This document shows, in pieces, positions 10,199 through 18,706 of a stretch of 64,000 bases of DNA. The notes under the pieces were generated by a model, which saw nothing but the letters and a program-made list of their open reading frames with translations, did not search any database and was not told where the DNA came from. The stretch lies in NCBI RefSeq assembly GCF_900157375.1, contig NZ_LT721901.1, forward strand, positions 248,001 to 312,000. The letters are read 5' to 3'. Source of the stretch: Mycobacterium rhizamassiliense. GTDB lineage: Bacteria; Actinomycetota; Actinomycetes; Mycobacteriales; Mycobacteriaceae. Position numbers and translations under genes: made by a program. Positions within the stretch are counted from its first letter, which is position 1, and each line of letters starts with the position of its first letter.

Positions 10199-11353
10199 GT
10201 GACCAATCTCGGCGTGATCATCGTGGGCAGCGGGCCGGCAGGAGTGGCCGCCGCGGAATCGTTCCGCGAGCACGACTCCACGGCGCCGGTGCGAATCCTC
10301 ACCGCCGATGCCGACCTGCCCTATGCGAGACCGCCGCTGAGCAAGGAATTTCTGCGCGGGGCGACCGACGACGTCGCGCTGCATCCGGCGCAGTGGTTCG
10401 ACGACCGGGACATCGAAATCACCCGCAGCGCAACGGTCGACCGCCTGGACGTGGGCGAGCGCGCCGTCTACGCCGGCGGGCAGCGCCATGGCTACGACAC
10501 CCTGATTTTGGCCTGCGGGGCGGCCCCCGTCGCGCCACCGATGCCGGGCGCTCAGCGCGCGCGGCTGTTACGCTCACTGGCCGACGCCGCCGCACTGCGC
10601 GACAAAGCGCACACCGCGACCTCGGCGGTGGTGATCGGATCCGGCTTCATCGGTTGTGAGGCCGCCGCCTCCCTGGCGATGCGCGGCGTGCCGGTGACTC
10701 TCGTTGCGCCCGAACCACTTCCACAGGAGAAGCGGCTCGGCACCGCGGCCGCCGAACGCCTGCGCGACCTAGTGAACGACACGGGCGCCCGCCACGTCGG
10801 CGGCGTGTCGGTCCAGGAGATCACCGAAGCCGGCGTGCGGCTGGACAACGGCGTCACGATCGATTCCGACTTGGTGCTGGCCGCCACGGGCGTCGAGCCA
10901 CAGAGCCGCATCGCGGCGGAGGCCGGCCTGAGCCTGGACGGCTCCCGGATAATCGTCGGCTCCGACATGGGCGCCTCGACCCCCGGTGTGTACGCCGCGG
11001 GCGACGTCGCGTTGGCCTACCACGAGGTCGCCGGGCGCCGCGTGGCGATCGAACACTGGCAGGACGCGACCGACCAGGGTGCGATCGCCGGTACCTGCGC
11101 GGCGGGCTCGCAGACGAAATGGGTTGGGGTGCCAGGCTTCTGGACCTCGATCGGTGAGGCGACGCTGAAGTACCATGCCTGGGGCGGCGGCTACGAACGC
11201 AGCCGGTTCATCGACCATGGCGACGGCTTCACCGTCTGGTACGAATCGGGCGACGCTACCGTCGGCGTCCTGACCTACAACGCCGACGCTGACTACGACC
11301 TCGGCGAGCGGCTGATCGCCGAGCAGCGGCCGTGTCCGATGCCGATGGAGTAA
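10199..11353 (+). CDS. FAD-dependent ferredoxin-reductase-type oxidoreductase
   Basis: About 384 residues starting at GTG 10199, which leaves a normal short tail before the FAD motif GVIIVGSGPAGVAAAES; a TTG at 10166 is possible but adds an unrelated stretch. The second nucleotide motif (VVIGSGFIGCEAAASLA) binds NAD(P)H, and GVYAAGDVA is the closing FAD contact. This is the architecture of ferredoxin/rubredoxin/putidaredoxin reductases, which pass electrons from NAD(P)H to a ferredoxin, often for a cytochrome P450. No ferredoxin or P450 gene is adjacent, so the partner is unknown. Confidence 0.85.
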   Translation: MTNLGVIIVGSGPAGVAAAESFREHDSTAPVRILTADADLPYARPPLSKEFLRGATDDVALHPAQWFDDRDIEITRSATVDRLDVGERAVYAGGQRHGYDTLILACGAAPVAPPMPGAQRARLLRSLADAAALRDKAHTATSAVVIGSGFIGCEAAASLAMRGVPVTLVAPEPLPQEKRLGTAAAERLRDLVNDTGARHVGGVSVQEITEAGVRLDNGVTIDSDLVLAATGVEPQSRIAAEAGLSLDGSRIIVGSDMGASTPGVYAAGDVALAYHEVAGRRVAIEHWQDATDQGAIAGTCAAGSQTKWVGVPGFWTSIGEATLKYHAWGGGYERSRFIDHGDGFTVWYESGDATVGVLTYNADADYDLGERLIAEQRPCPMPME

Positions 11354-11363
11354 CGGCTGCGGC

Positions 11364-12119
11364 TCAGCGATGCCGGCGCTTGAGCGGATGTTCGCTGTCG
11401 ACCAGCGCGTGCGCGATGTCGTGGAGTTTGGTGTTGGACTGCTGCGACAGGCGGGACAGCAGCTCGAATGCTTCGATAGCGTCGAGATTGAAACGCTCCA
11501 TCACGATCCCTTTGGCCTGCCCGATGACGTCGCGGGTGGCCAACGCGCTGCGGAATTGGTCCTGGCGGCGAAGCATCGACCAGGCCAGCGCTATATGACT
11601 GGCGAAGACGGCGCCGAGCTCCACCGCGTCCTCGGTGAACGCGTGCGGCTCCTCGGCGTAGAAATTGAGCGCCGCGGTGGTATCGCCCTCGACGAACAAC
11701 TCGAAGGACAGGATCGAGCGGATCGGCGTCTGGGCCAGCGCGTACTGCTGATAGCGCGGCCAGCGCTCGTCCAAGCTCAGGTCGGTCACGTGCATGATGT
11801 GGTGCTGCCAGACCGCCGCAACGCACGGCCCTTCCCGATACTCGTTCTGGACCGCGTCGAGGATCTCGGGATAGCGGTGTGTAGCAACGACATTCGTGAC
11901 CGCCTTGCCGCCCTCAGCCAGCGTGATCCCCGCGTACTGCGACCCCGCCACGTGCCGAGCGCCATTGTCGACGAGTTCGCGCAGGCCGGTCGTGGTGTCG
12001 GTGTCCTCGCGCTCCAGGCTGGCGACGAGGTCGGCCAGCTGGGCGACGATCGCGTTCGTGCTGTCCGTGATGAAGCGCCCCTTCCTGGACGTCGACCTCG
12101 GCCCATATTGCGAGCTCAA
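11364..12119 (-). CDS. GAF and ANTAR domain-containing regulator
   Basis: About 251 residues. The N-terminal two thirds form a GAF sensor domain; the C-terminal ~60 residues form an ANTAR RNA-binding domain, with its signature around DVIGQAKGIVMERFNLDAIEAF. ANTAR proteins bind paired RNA hairpins and act by antitermination or translation control. The start is probably TTG 12119, with AGGGGG upstream; no better in-frame ATG or GTG is visible. There is no receiver domain, so activity is likely set by a small ligand bound to GAF rather than by phosphorylation. Confidence 0.85.
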   Translation of the reverse strand: MSSQYGPRSTSRKGRFITDSTNAIVAQLADLVASLEREDTDTTTGLRELVDNGARHVAGSQYAGITLAEGGKAVTNVVATHRYPEILDAVQNEYREGPCVAAVWQHHIMHVTDLSLDERWPRYQQYALAQTPIRSILSFELFVEGDTTAALNFYAEEPHAFTEDAVELGAVFASHIALAWSMLRRQDQFRSALATRDVIGQAKGIVMERFNLDAIEAFELLSRLSQQSNTKLHDIAHALVDSEHPLKRRHR

Positions 12120-12272
12120 GGCTACGCCACCCCCTCACCCCATGGTCACCCGCGAAAGTTCGGCTGTCTAGGCAAAATAGAACTCCGTAACCAATTAACG
12201 AAATCGTCCGCGTAACACATTCGAGCGCAACACTTTTCACAATGCCCCCGATTGCGCTTTAGACTCGGATCC

Positions 12273-13583
12273 GTGACTTCAATAGTGATCGTCGGCAGTG
12301 GTTTCACCGGATTCACCTGCGCCCGCCGCCTGTCCCGCATCCTTCGTCGACGGCACGACGATGTGGACATCACCGTGATCTCCCCGGTCGATTACATGCT
12401 CTACACGCCGCTGCTGCCCGATGTCGCCGGCGGCGTGGTCGACGCCCGCTTCGTCGCGGTGCCGCTGGCCAACGCCCTCAAAGGCGTTCGCCTGGTGCGC
12501 GGCCGGGTCGAGGGCGTGGATTTCGCACAACGCTCCCTGACCTACTGCGATCTGGAGCGACGTCAACGTCGCATGTCCTGGGATCGGCTGGTGCTGACGC
12601 CGGGCTCGGTGACCCGGCTGTTCGACATCCCGGGGCTGGCCGAGCACGCGCGTGGGCTGAAGACCGCCGCCGAGGCGCTCTACCTGCGCGACCACATCGT
12701 CGAGCAGCTGGAGCTGGCCAACATCGAGGACGACCCCAGGGTGGCCGCGGCGCGGCGCACCGTCGTGGTGGTGGGCGCGTCCTATTCCGGCACCGAACTC
12801 GTCGCGCAGCTGCGGGCACTGGCCGACGCGGCGGCCAAGCAGATGCGGTTCGACGCCGACTCCGTCAAGTTCGTGCTGCTGGACACCGCCGAGCAGGTGA
12901 TGCCCGAGGTCGGCGAGAAACTCGGCAAGGCCGCGCTGAAGGTGCTGCGCCGCCGCGGCATCGACGTCCGGCTCGGCATGACGCTCAAGGAAGTGCACGC
13001 CGATCACGTTGTCCTCAAAGATGATTCGCGCATCGATACGCATACGGTCGCCTGGGTCACCGGGGTCACCGGCGCGCCGCTGATCTCGGATCTGGGCCTG
13101 CCGACCGAGAAGGGCCGGCTCAAGGTGCAACCCGACCTGCAAGTGCCCGAGCACCCCGAGGTGTTCGCGGCCGGCGACGCGGCCGCGGTCCCCGACCTGA
13201 CCCAGCCGGGCAAGATCACCCCGCCGACCGCCCAGCACGCGACCCGCCAGGGCAAGGTGCTCGCCCGCAACGTGGCCGCCAGCCTCGGACACGGCACCGC
13301 CAAGGAATACAAACACCGCAACCTGGGCCTGGTGGTCGACCTCGGACCGCACTACGCGGTGGCCAACCCGCTCAACGTCCACCTGTCCGGCTTTCCCGCC
13401 AAGGTGGTGACGCGCGCCTACCACCTGTACGCGATCCCGCGGCCGGTCAACCGGTGGGCGGTCTCGCTGGCCTACCTGACCGACGCGCTGTTCGCCCGTT
13501 CGGTGGTGTCGATCGGGCTGTCGTCGCAAGACGACGCGCAGTTCTCCACCAGCGAGGGCATCCCGCTGCCGAAGATCAGCTGA
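12273..13583 (+). CDS. Type II NADH dehydrogenase-like FAD oxidoreductase
   Basis: About 436 residues from GTG 12273, which puts the FAD motif IVIVGSGFTGFTCARRL at the N-terminus. A second dinucleotide motif (VVVVGASYSGTELVAQL) serves NAD(P)H, and VFAAGDAAAVPD contacts FAD. The layout is that of NDH-2 and the related M. tuberculosis Rv1812c group: single-chain membrane-associated enzymes passing electrons from NADH to quinone. A C-terminal amphipathic stretch could anchor it, but I see no clear membrane helix. Whether it uses menaquinone cannot be read from the sequence. Confidence 0.85.
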   Translation: MTSIVIVGSGFTGFTCARRLSRILRRRHDDVDITVISPVDYMLYTPLLPDVAGGVVDARFVAVPLANALKGVRLVRGRVEGVDFAQRSLTYCDLERRQRRMSWDRLVLTPGSVTRLFDIPGLAEHARGLKTAAEALYLRDHIVEQLELANIEDDPRVAAARRTVVVVGASYSGTELVAQLRALADAAAKQMRFDADSVKFVLLDTAEQVMPEVGEKLGKAALKVLRRRGIDVRLGMTLKEVHADHVVLKDDSRIDTHTVAWVTGVTGAPLISDLGLPTEKGRLKVQPDLQVPEHPEVFAAGDAAAVPDLTQPGKITPPTAQHATRQGKVLARNVAASLGHGTAKEYKHRNLGLVVDLGPHYAVANPLNVHLSGFPAKVVTRAYHLYAIPRPVNRWAVSLAYLTDALFARSVVSIGLSSQDDAQFSTSEGIPLPKIS

Positions 13584-13626
13584 CGCCGGCCGTTTAATCC
13601 CCCGCGGTGTCGGGCAACCGGCCATC

Positions 13627-13923
13627 GTGGATAGCGACAACAGCGACAACATGCTCGAGCAGTCGGAGAGCCTGGACTCCGACGAGGTGCGCAACGACGA
13701 CGGTGACGCGGTGGTCGATCCACCCGAGCGCTGGATCAGCGCCGAGGAACACAAAACTCTCGACGAGAAGCTCGCGGCCGAGATCTCCGACCGCGCGGGC
13801 CTGGACCGTCCGGCCGAGCAGCCCGACCTGGACGGCATCGACCCCGATGCGCACGGTCGCGAGCGCGGCCAAATCGACGGCACGCCCGAAGACGGCGAAT
13901 CGTTCTACAACGTCGAGAGGTGA
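13627..13923 (+). CDS. DUF5709 small acidic protein
   Basis: A 98-residue, very acidic protein (Asp/Glu throughout, one Trp, no Cys) beginning at GTG 13627. Conserved-looking blocks are PPERWISAEEHKT in the middle and the C-terminal DGESFYNVER. This matches the actinobacterial DUF5709 pattern. It is probably soluble and partly disordered; function is unknown. It follows the NDH-2-like gene by about 43 bases on the same strand and could share its transcript. Confidence 0.75.
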   Translation: MDSDNSDNMLEQSESLDSDEVRNDDGDAVVDPPERWISAEEHKTLDEKLAAEISDRAGLDRPAEQPDLDGIDPDAHGRERGQIDGTPEDGESFYNVER

Positions 13924-14021
13924 ATCACGGTGCGCTGGGCAGGTGCCCGCGATCAACCGGGTGAACCTCGGCGCAAAGATCAGCCCGACGGTGAAGCCAG
14001 TGGCGACTCAGATGCCGGAAA

Positions 14022-14384
14022 CTAATCCGAGTTACGTTCGGGGCGAGCAGATTTCGCTGACTCGCGGAGCGAGCGGTTGCTGGACCGCAGGTCCGTATTG
14101 GCCTCCGACAGCGCGGCATTGTCGTCCTCGAGGCCGAGGATGCGCGCGATGCCGACCAGGTTGACGCCGGCCTCGACCAGCGCGCTGATTCGCTTGAGGC
14201 GGGCCAAGTCGTCGGCACTGTAGCGGCGGGTCCCGCCACCGCTTCGGTCTGGCATAAGCAATCCGTGGCGCTCGTAGAGGCGCAATGACTGCACCGGAAT
14301 ACCGGAAAGCTCCGCGGCCACCGAGATCCCGTATACGCCGTGATCGGACGACGGCCCACCGCCGCCACCCGGAAGATCGGTCAT
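14022..14384 (-). CDS. MerR-family regulator, HspR-like
   Basis: A 120-residue protein from ATG 14384, chosen because AAGGGGG lies six bases upstream; a longer frame exists but has no ribosome site. After a Gly-rich head, residues ~22-90 form a MerR winged-helix domain (VYGISVAAELSGIPVQSLR, then YERHGLLMP and GGGTRRYSADDLARL). The tail, rich in Asn/Ser/Arg, lacks metal-binding cysteines, as in HspR. It is divergent from hsp18, and the shared 144-base region carries the promoter and repeats described separately. The likely role is repression of hsp18 and of itself, released by heat or unfolded protein (inference). Confidence 0.85.
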   Translation of the reverse strand: MTDLPGGGGGPSSDHGVYGISVAAELSGIPVQSLRLYERHGLLMPDRSGGGTRRYSADDLARLKRISALVEAGVNLVGIARILGLEDDNAALSEANTDLRSSNRSLRESAKSARPERNSD

Positions 14385-14412
14385 CGAGCACCCCCTTGCT
14401 GGACTGCCACAG

Positions 14413-14468
14413 AAAATCTGTTTACTACACTTGCACTGAACTTTCGATGGTGATATATAAAATCTGTG
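14413..14468. repeat. Direct repeat AAAATCTGT flanking the hsp18 promoter
   Basis: AAAATCTGT occurs at 14413-14421 and again at 14460-14468, 47 bases apart, one copy before the -35 and one just after the -10 of the hsp18 promoter. The first copy is part of a small palindrome (ACAGA-AAA-TCTGT, 14409-14421). These are candidate regulator sites for the adjacent MerR protein. Confidence 0.5.
14431..14459 (+). promoter_or_regulatory. Promoter of hsp18
   Basis: TTGCAC at 14431-14436 and TATATA at 14454-14459 are separated by exactly 17 bases, a close match to a housekeeping-type promoter and unusually A/T-rich for this genome. Transcription would start near 14466, about 60 bases before the hsp18 ATG. 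Confidence 0.7.
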
Positions 14469-14484
14469 CCTCATGGCATAGATA
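14463..14484. promoter_or_regulatory. Inverted repeat at the hsp18 transcription start (candidate operator)
   Basis: A 22-base inverted repeat (ATCTGTGCC, TCAT, GGCATAGAT) with nine-base arms and one mismatch. It covers the expected start site of hsp18, where a bound repressor would block RNA polymerase. It differs from the HAIR element (CTTGAGT-N7-ACTCAAG) of classical HspR. Confidence 0.5.
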
Positions 14485-14528
14485 TAACGCTAGCACAGAG
14501 CAACAGATTGGAGTGAGAGGTGACTGCA

Positions 14529-14978
14529 ATGCTGATGCGTACCGACCCGTTCCGGGAGCTGGACCGTTTCGCCCACCACGTGCTGGGCACGGCGGCTCGT
14601 CCGGCGGTGATGCCGATGGACGCCTGGCGGGAAGGCGAAGAATTCGTCGTCGAATTCGACTTGCCCGGGATCGACGCCGACTCGCTGGACATCGACATCG
14701 AGCGCAACGTCGTCACTGTGCGCGCCGAACGGCCGGGCGTCGACCCCAACCGGGAAATGCTGGCCACCGAGCGGCCGCGGGGAGTGTTCAGCCGTCAGCT
14801 GATACTCGGCGAAAACCTCGACACCGAACGGATCGAGGCGACCTACTCCGAAGGCGTCCTGAGTCTGCGCATTCCGGTGGCCGAAAAGGCGAAGCCACGC
14901 AAGATCTCGGTCGGCCGCAACGCCGGGCACCAGGCGATCGCCGAGAGCACCGCAAAGCGCGAGGTCATCAACGCCTGA
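14529..14978 (+). CDS. hsp18: Hsp20-family small heat-shock protein (18-kDa antigen)
   Basis: A 149-residue alpha-crystallin-type chaperone. It starts at ATG 14529 with GAGAGG eight bases upstream, giving the N-terminus [14 protein letters not shown], which matches the M. leprae 18-kDa antigen as I recall it. The alpha-crystallin domain spans ~residues 35-125 ([18 protein letters not shown], then [12 protein letters not shown], and [11 protein letters not shown] with the C-terminal IPV contact). It holds unfolded proteins as an oligomer in the cytosol. It is divergent from a MerR/HspR-like regulator and has a strong promoter with operator-like repeats. Confidence 0.95.
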   Translation: MLMRTDPFRELDRFAHHVLGTAARPAVMPMDAWREGEEFVVEFDLPGIDADSLDIDIERNVVTVRAERPGVDPNREMLATERPRGVFSRQLILGENLDTERIEATYSEGVLSLRIPVAEKAKPRKISVGRNAGHQAIAESTAKREVINA

Positions 14979-14987
14979 TCGCGTGGC

Positions 14988-15005
14988 GGGCGGCGGCCGC
15001 CGCCC
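14988..15005. terminator. GC-rich palindrome after hsp18
   Basis: Perfect 18-base palindrome (GGGCGGCGG and its complement) ten bases after the hsp18 stop. There is no T-run, so it would be a weak or Rho-assisted terminator at best. Confidence 0.4.
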
Positions 15006-15249
15006 GGCCGTCGCCGCCCGCCCAGCAACAGCACTCCGCCATTGATCGAGCATTCCACCGGAGGTCAGCGCCTTATGACATATTTGATTCCGCCCTCGGT
15101 GTTGAACAGTCAGCACCATCCCCAACGGCCCGCAATGTCGGACCGGCTCGCGAGTTTTCGCATTCACCCCGTACCCACCCGGTTCAATGGCGCACGCCCA
15201 ATTCCACGGTCGCGCGCCCGGTGAACTGAGCCCGAGGAGAAGAGCCGAA

Positions 15250-15921
15250 ATGAATTGGAACCTGAATGGCGATTCGGCGGACGTCGAGCAGGCCTTGGCC
15301 GGCGGTGAGCCTGCGCGCGCGGGATGGTTCCGGTTCTATTTCGCCGACCAGCGATGGGAATGGTCCGAGCAGGTGCAGCGGATGCACGGGTACGCGCCGG
15401 GCACCGTCACCCCCACCACCGACCTGGTGCTCGCGCACAAGCACCCCGACGACCGCGGCCAGGTCGCGGCCACCATCGATCAGATCCTGAACACCTACCA
15501 GGCGTTCAGCACCCGGCACCGCATCATCGACACCGCCGGGGAGGTTCACCACGTCGTCGTCGTGGGTGACCAGCTGTACAACAACAACGGTGACATCATC
15601 GGATCGCACGGCTTCTATGTCGACGTCACGCCGCCGTCGGATCAGCAAAACGAAGACATGGTCACGGCGAGGCTGGCCGAAATCGCCGAACAGCGTGCGT
15701 GCATCGAGCAGGCCAAGGGGATGTTGATGCTGATCTACGGGATCGGCGAGACCGCGGCGTTCGAATTGCTCAAATGGCTGTCACAGGACGCAAACGTCAA
15801 GCTCCGGCCGCTGGCCGAGCGGATCTGCGACGAGTTCCGTGGCGCCGGGCCGGGCCTGACCTCACACGCGGAGTTCGACCACCTGCTGTTGACCGCGCAT
15901 CAGCGCGTCAAAAGCGCCTAG
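15250..15921 (+). CDS. PAS and ANTAR domain-containing regulator
   Basis: A 223-residue protein from ATG 15250, with GAGGAGA about ten bases upstream. A PAS fold fills ~residues 20-130 (WFRFYFADQRWEWSEQVQRM, then HGYAPGTV and HGFYVDVTPP). The C-terminal ANTAR domain includes CIEQAKGMLMLIYGIGETAAF. Such proteins sense a ligand or redox state through PAS and act on RNA hairpins. It is the second ANTAR protein in 4 kb. The end overlaps the convergent PPOX gene by 4 bases. The 271-base gap before it holds only the palindrome described and a doubtful 50-codon frame. Confidence 0.87.
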   Translation: MNWNLNGDSADVEQALAGGEPARAGWFRFYFADQRWEWSEQVQRMHGYAPGTVTPTTDLVLAHKHPDDRGQVAATIDQILNTYQAFSTRHRIIDTAGEVHHVVVVGDQLYNNNGDIIGSHGFYVDVTPPSDQQNEDMVTARLAEIAEQRACIEQAKGMLMLIYGIGETAAFELLKWLSQDANVKLRPLAERICDEFRGAGPGLTSHAEFDHLLLTAHQRVKSA

Positions 15922-16346
15922 AGCTCACCCGAGAAGTCCGCCGTGATCCAACGGTCGGGGCGGATGGTGAACAGCACGCTCTGTTGCCCTTCGAGGCTGC
16001 GGACGAACGCGCGCCCGCCCTCTTCCCCGAGGTAGCGGATCGCGATCTCCTCGCGCACCTCGATCGGGGTGGGCTCGGTGGTGTCGACGACGCTGCCCTC
16101 GACGACCACGTACTGATACGGCGGCTCCTCGCGCTGGACGACCAGCGTCACCACACCGGCGCGCTCGATCAGCTTGGCCTTGCGCGACGACGCACCGGTG
16201 TTCACCCGAATGTTCTGGCCGGGGGTGTAGTCGTACCAAATCGGGACGCTGGCCGGGGGACGGCCGTCCTCGGCCGCGACCGACAACACGCCGACGTGCA
16301 GTGCCGCGAGGAAATCTTCACGCTGGGGCTCACTGAAAGCAGTCAT
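15918..16346 (-). CDS. Pyridoxamine 5'-phosphate oxidase-family (PPOX/FDR) protein
   Basis: A 142-residue split-barrel flavoprotein-type fold. Visible blocks are GVLSVAAEDGRPPASVPIWY, the basic SSRKAKLIERAG loop that contacts the cofactor phosphate, and YVVVEGSVV. Mycobacterial members of this size often use F420 or FMN, or bind haem; which one applies cannot be decided here. Similar proteins include Rv1155-type enzymes. It lies 45 bases downstream of the MFS small-subunit gene on the same strand and could be its third cistron. Confidence 0.82.
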   Translation of the reverse strand: MTAFSEPQREDFLAALHVGVLSVAAEDGRPPASVPIWYDYTPGQNIRVNTGASSRKAKLIERAGVVTLVVQREEPPYQYVVVEGSVVDTTEPTPIEVREEIAIRYLGEEGGRAFVRSLEGQQSVLFTIRPDRWITADFSGEL

Positions 16347-16391
16347 GGCCGGGGGAACCCCCGCGAACGCCCGGCTATTCCCGGCGCAGCG

Positions 16392-16508
16392 TCAATTGGT
16401 GAAAAGGGCGGGAATCTTGGCGACCAGCTGGTAGACGCCATACATGAACGGCACCCCCACCCACAACCAGCTTGCGATCGCGTTGGCCACGCTCGATCGC
16501 TGAGTCAT
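16392..16508 (-). CDS. MFS transporter small subunit, 38 residues
   Basis: A small gene found by reading past the transporter stop. Its ATG (16508-16506) shares one base with the transporter stop codon (TGATG), and it ends with TGA at 16392. The product starts MTQRSSVANAIASWLW, continues with a single hydrophobic helix containing VGVPFMYGVYQL and ends AKIPALFTN. This is the pattern of the tiny membrane partner annotated as MFS transporter small subunit next to oxalate/formate-type antiporters. The overlap implies translational coupling and one-to-one production with the transporter. Confidence 0.85.
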   Translation of the reverse strand: MTQRSSVANAIASWLWVGVPFMYGVYQLVAKIPALFTN

Positions 16509-17893
16509 CAGCCGACCTCCTCGGGAATCGCCGCCGCCCGCACGGTTGTATTAGCTTTGGGTGCAACCGAATTGGGCGGAAGCGGCGTACGGATCAATTC
16601 GTTGCAAACCAATCCGATCAGCAACAGTCCGAGCATGATCGCGAATGACCATCGATAACGGGCGGGCCCAACGACGCCGGCGGCAATCCGGTTGTCGGCT
16701 ATCGCGTTGACGATAACCGGCCCGAAGACTCCCGCGGTCGACCAGGCGGTCAACAACCTGCCGTGGATGGCGCCGACCTCCTGGTAGCCGAACAGGTCGC
16801 GCAGATAGGCCGGCGCGGTCGAGAAGCCGGCGCCATAGAACGACAACAACACGATGCACACCAGCAGGAACAGCGGCTTGCTGGCGTTGTGCGCGAGGAT
16901 CAGGACCAGATAGAGCACCGCGCCGACACCGAGGTAGAGCCGATAGGAGTTCTTGCGCCCGACCGCATCCGAAGCCGAGGACCACAGGATGCGCCCCATC
17001 GAATTCGCCAGCGACAGCATCGCCACGAATCCCGCCGCGGCCGCCGTCACCGCCGCCGGAGAGGTCGCGCGCGGGAAGTAGTCGCGGTAGATGGGCGCCG
17101 CCCGCTCCAGGATGCCGATTCCCGCGGTGACGTTGAAGCAGAGCACCACCCACAGCAGCCAGAATTGCGGGGTCTTGATCGCCTCGTCGGCCGTGCGGTC
17201 GGGACCCGCGACGCGGCGCGCCTTGGGCGCGGCCCGGGCGACCGGCGGCGCGAAATCCACTGCGGGCAGCCGAATCAGGAGGATTCCCGCGGACATGAAC
17301 ACCGCGTACACCAGCCCCATCACCGCGAACGTCGCGGCCAGCCCCTGTCGATCGATGCCGAACCACTTCATCAACTGCGACGACCACGGCGAGGCGATGA
17401 GTGCGCCACCGCCGAATCCCATGATCGCGAATCCCGTGGCCATGCCCGGCCGGTCGGGAAACCACTTCATCAGCGTCGAAACCGGTGAGATGTAACCGAT
17501 TCCGAGACCGATCCCGCCGATCACCCCGTAACCCACGATGATGAGCCACATCTGGCCGATCTCGGCGGCCAACGCCGAGACCAACAATCCCCCGCAAAAA
17601 CACGAAGCCGCGATGCACATCGCCCAACGCGGGCCCCTGCGGTCGACCGCGGTGCCGAAGACGGCCGCCGACAGCCCCAGCATGACGATGCCCAGAGTGA
17701 ACGGCATGGCACTGAGAAGTCCTGAGGCTCCGAGGGTTTCGTGTAGCGGAAGCTTGAACACGCTCCAGGAGTAGACGCTGCCTATAGCGAGGTGTATCGA
17801 AAGCGCGGCGGGAGGAACCAGCCATCGGCTCCAGCCTGGGCTGGCGACGATTCGTTCGCGCGACAAGAACCCGGCAGAGCGTCGTTGCGGCAC
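16508..17893 (-). CDS. MFS transporter, oxalate/formate antiporter (OFA) family
   Basis: A 461-residue major facilitator from GTG 17893 with about twelve membrane helices. The helix-1 motif IGSVYSWSVFK and the helix-4/5 block GIGLGIGYISPVSTLMKWFPDRPG are typical of the OFA subgroup, which exchanges carboxylates such as oxalate and formate; mycobacterial substrates are not established. A long basic loop in the middle (residues ~225-250) separates the two six-helix halves. The downstream 38-residue partner overlaps the stop codon. The gene is divergent from a TetR regulator with a 185-base spacer, so that TetR may control it (inference). Confidence 0.9.
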   Translation of the reverse strand: MPQRRSAGFLSRERIVASPGWSRWLVPPAALSIHLAIGSVYSWSVFKLPLHETLGASGLLSAMPFTLGIVMLGLSAAVFGTAVDRRGPRWAMCIAASCFCGGLLVSALAAEIGQMWLIIVGYGVIGGIGLGIGYISPVSTLMKWFPDRPGMATGFAIMGFGGGALIASPWSSQLMKWFGIDRQGLAATFAVMGLVYAVFMSAGILLIRLPAVDFAPPVARAAPKARRVAGPDRTADEAIKTPQFWLLWVVLCFNVTAGIGILERAAPIYRDYFPRATSPAAVTAAAAGFVAMLSLANSMGRILWSSASDAVGRKNSYRLYLGVGAVLYLVLILAHNASKPLFLLVCIVLLSFYGAGFSTAPAYLRDLFGYQEVGAIHGRLLTAWSTAGVFGPVIVNAIADNRIAAGVVGPARYRWSFAIMLGLLLIGLVCNELIRTPLPPNSVAPKANTTVRAAAIPEEVG

Positions 17894-18078
17894 AGCGCAA
17901 TTCTGTCCGAGGGTCGCGGGATTTACTCACCGAGCGGGGCATTGACAACACGCATTGCCACCGAAGTGGCGTGGCGGCAGCCAATTTCGGATGCGTGCGT
18001 CTGCGGCTCCGTGTCATCTGATAGTGATTGCCCTCACATATCGCTCCCGCCGGCGTCGCGTTGATCTAGCATCGACCG

Positions 18079-18699
18079 ATGCGGGATTACGACGGCAAGA
18101 CGGCGGCCGAACGCGTCGCCGAACGCCGCGCGCGGTTGATCGACGCCGGCATCGAGCTGTTCGGCGAGCACGGCTACGCGGGCACCTCGATCCGGGCGGT
18201 ACTGCGTCAGTCCGGCCTGCGCGATCGCTACTTCGGGGAGAGCTTCCCGGATTTGGACTCGCTGCTGGCCGCCGTCTACGACCAGCTGGTCGCGGACGAG
18301 ATCGCGGGCAGCCGCGCCGCCATCGAAGCCTCGAAGGGCGGGACCGACGGCGCGCGCGCCATGATCGACGCGATCAGCCGCGAGCTGGAGGGCAACCCCG
18401 GCCGAGGCCGCATCAAGCTGCGCGAAGTCATCAGCGGCGGCCCGCTGGCGCGGAACAGTAGGCAAGCGGGCCTGGCCCAACTCGCCCAGCTTGTCGCCGA
18501 TCTGCTGCCCGCGACGCCGAAGGTGAGCGACCGGGACAGGCACATGTTCGGGCTCGGCGTCGTCGCCGCGGCCGACGCCTATTTGCTCGAGTGGCTCAAC
18601 GGGGAGTCCGGGCTGTCCCGGCAGGACGTCGTCGAGCTGGTGGCCGCGCTCTTCGATTCGATCGCGTGCCGCCTCGGCGCGAAGACGCCCGCGCGTTAA
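18079..18699 (+). CDS. TetR-family transcriptional regulator
   Basis: A 206-residue regulator. The N-terminal helix-turn-helix reads LIDAGIELFGEHGYAGTSIR then AVLRQSGL; its recognition segment RDRYFGESFPDLDSLL is a variant of the usual YYHF motif. The C-terminal ligand domain is not assignable. It is divergent from the MFS transporter pair and is the natural candidate to repress it in response to the transported compound. The ATG at 18079 directly precedes a short basic head. Confidence 0.87.
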   Translation: MRDYDGKTAAERVAERRARLIDAGIELFGEHGYAGTSIRAVLRQSGLRDRYFGESFPDLDSLLAAVYDQLVADEIAGSRAAIEASKGGTDGARAMIDAISRELEGNPGRGRIKLREVISGGPLARNSRQAGLAQLAQLVADLLPATPKVSDRDRHMFGLGVVAAADAYLLEWLNGESGLSRQDVVELVAALFDSIACRLGAKTPAR

Positions 18700-18706
18700 C
18701 TCGGCG

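Noticed and set aside
14463..14484. Reading the inverted repeat as a hsp18 terminator or RNA thermometer
   Set aside because: It is only nine base pairs with a mismatch and sits at the start of transcription, away from the ribosome site, so an operator is the simpler reading.
15075..15224. 49-codon plus-strand frame between hsp18 and the PAS-ANTAR gene, with GGAGG upstream
   Set aside because: The spacing is about ten bases, the product looks random (many Pro/Arg/His), and codon bias is poor.
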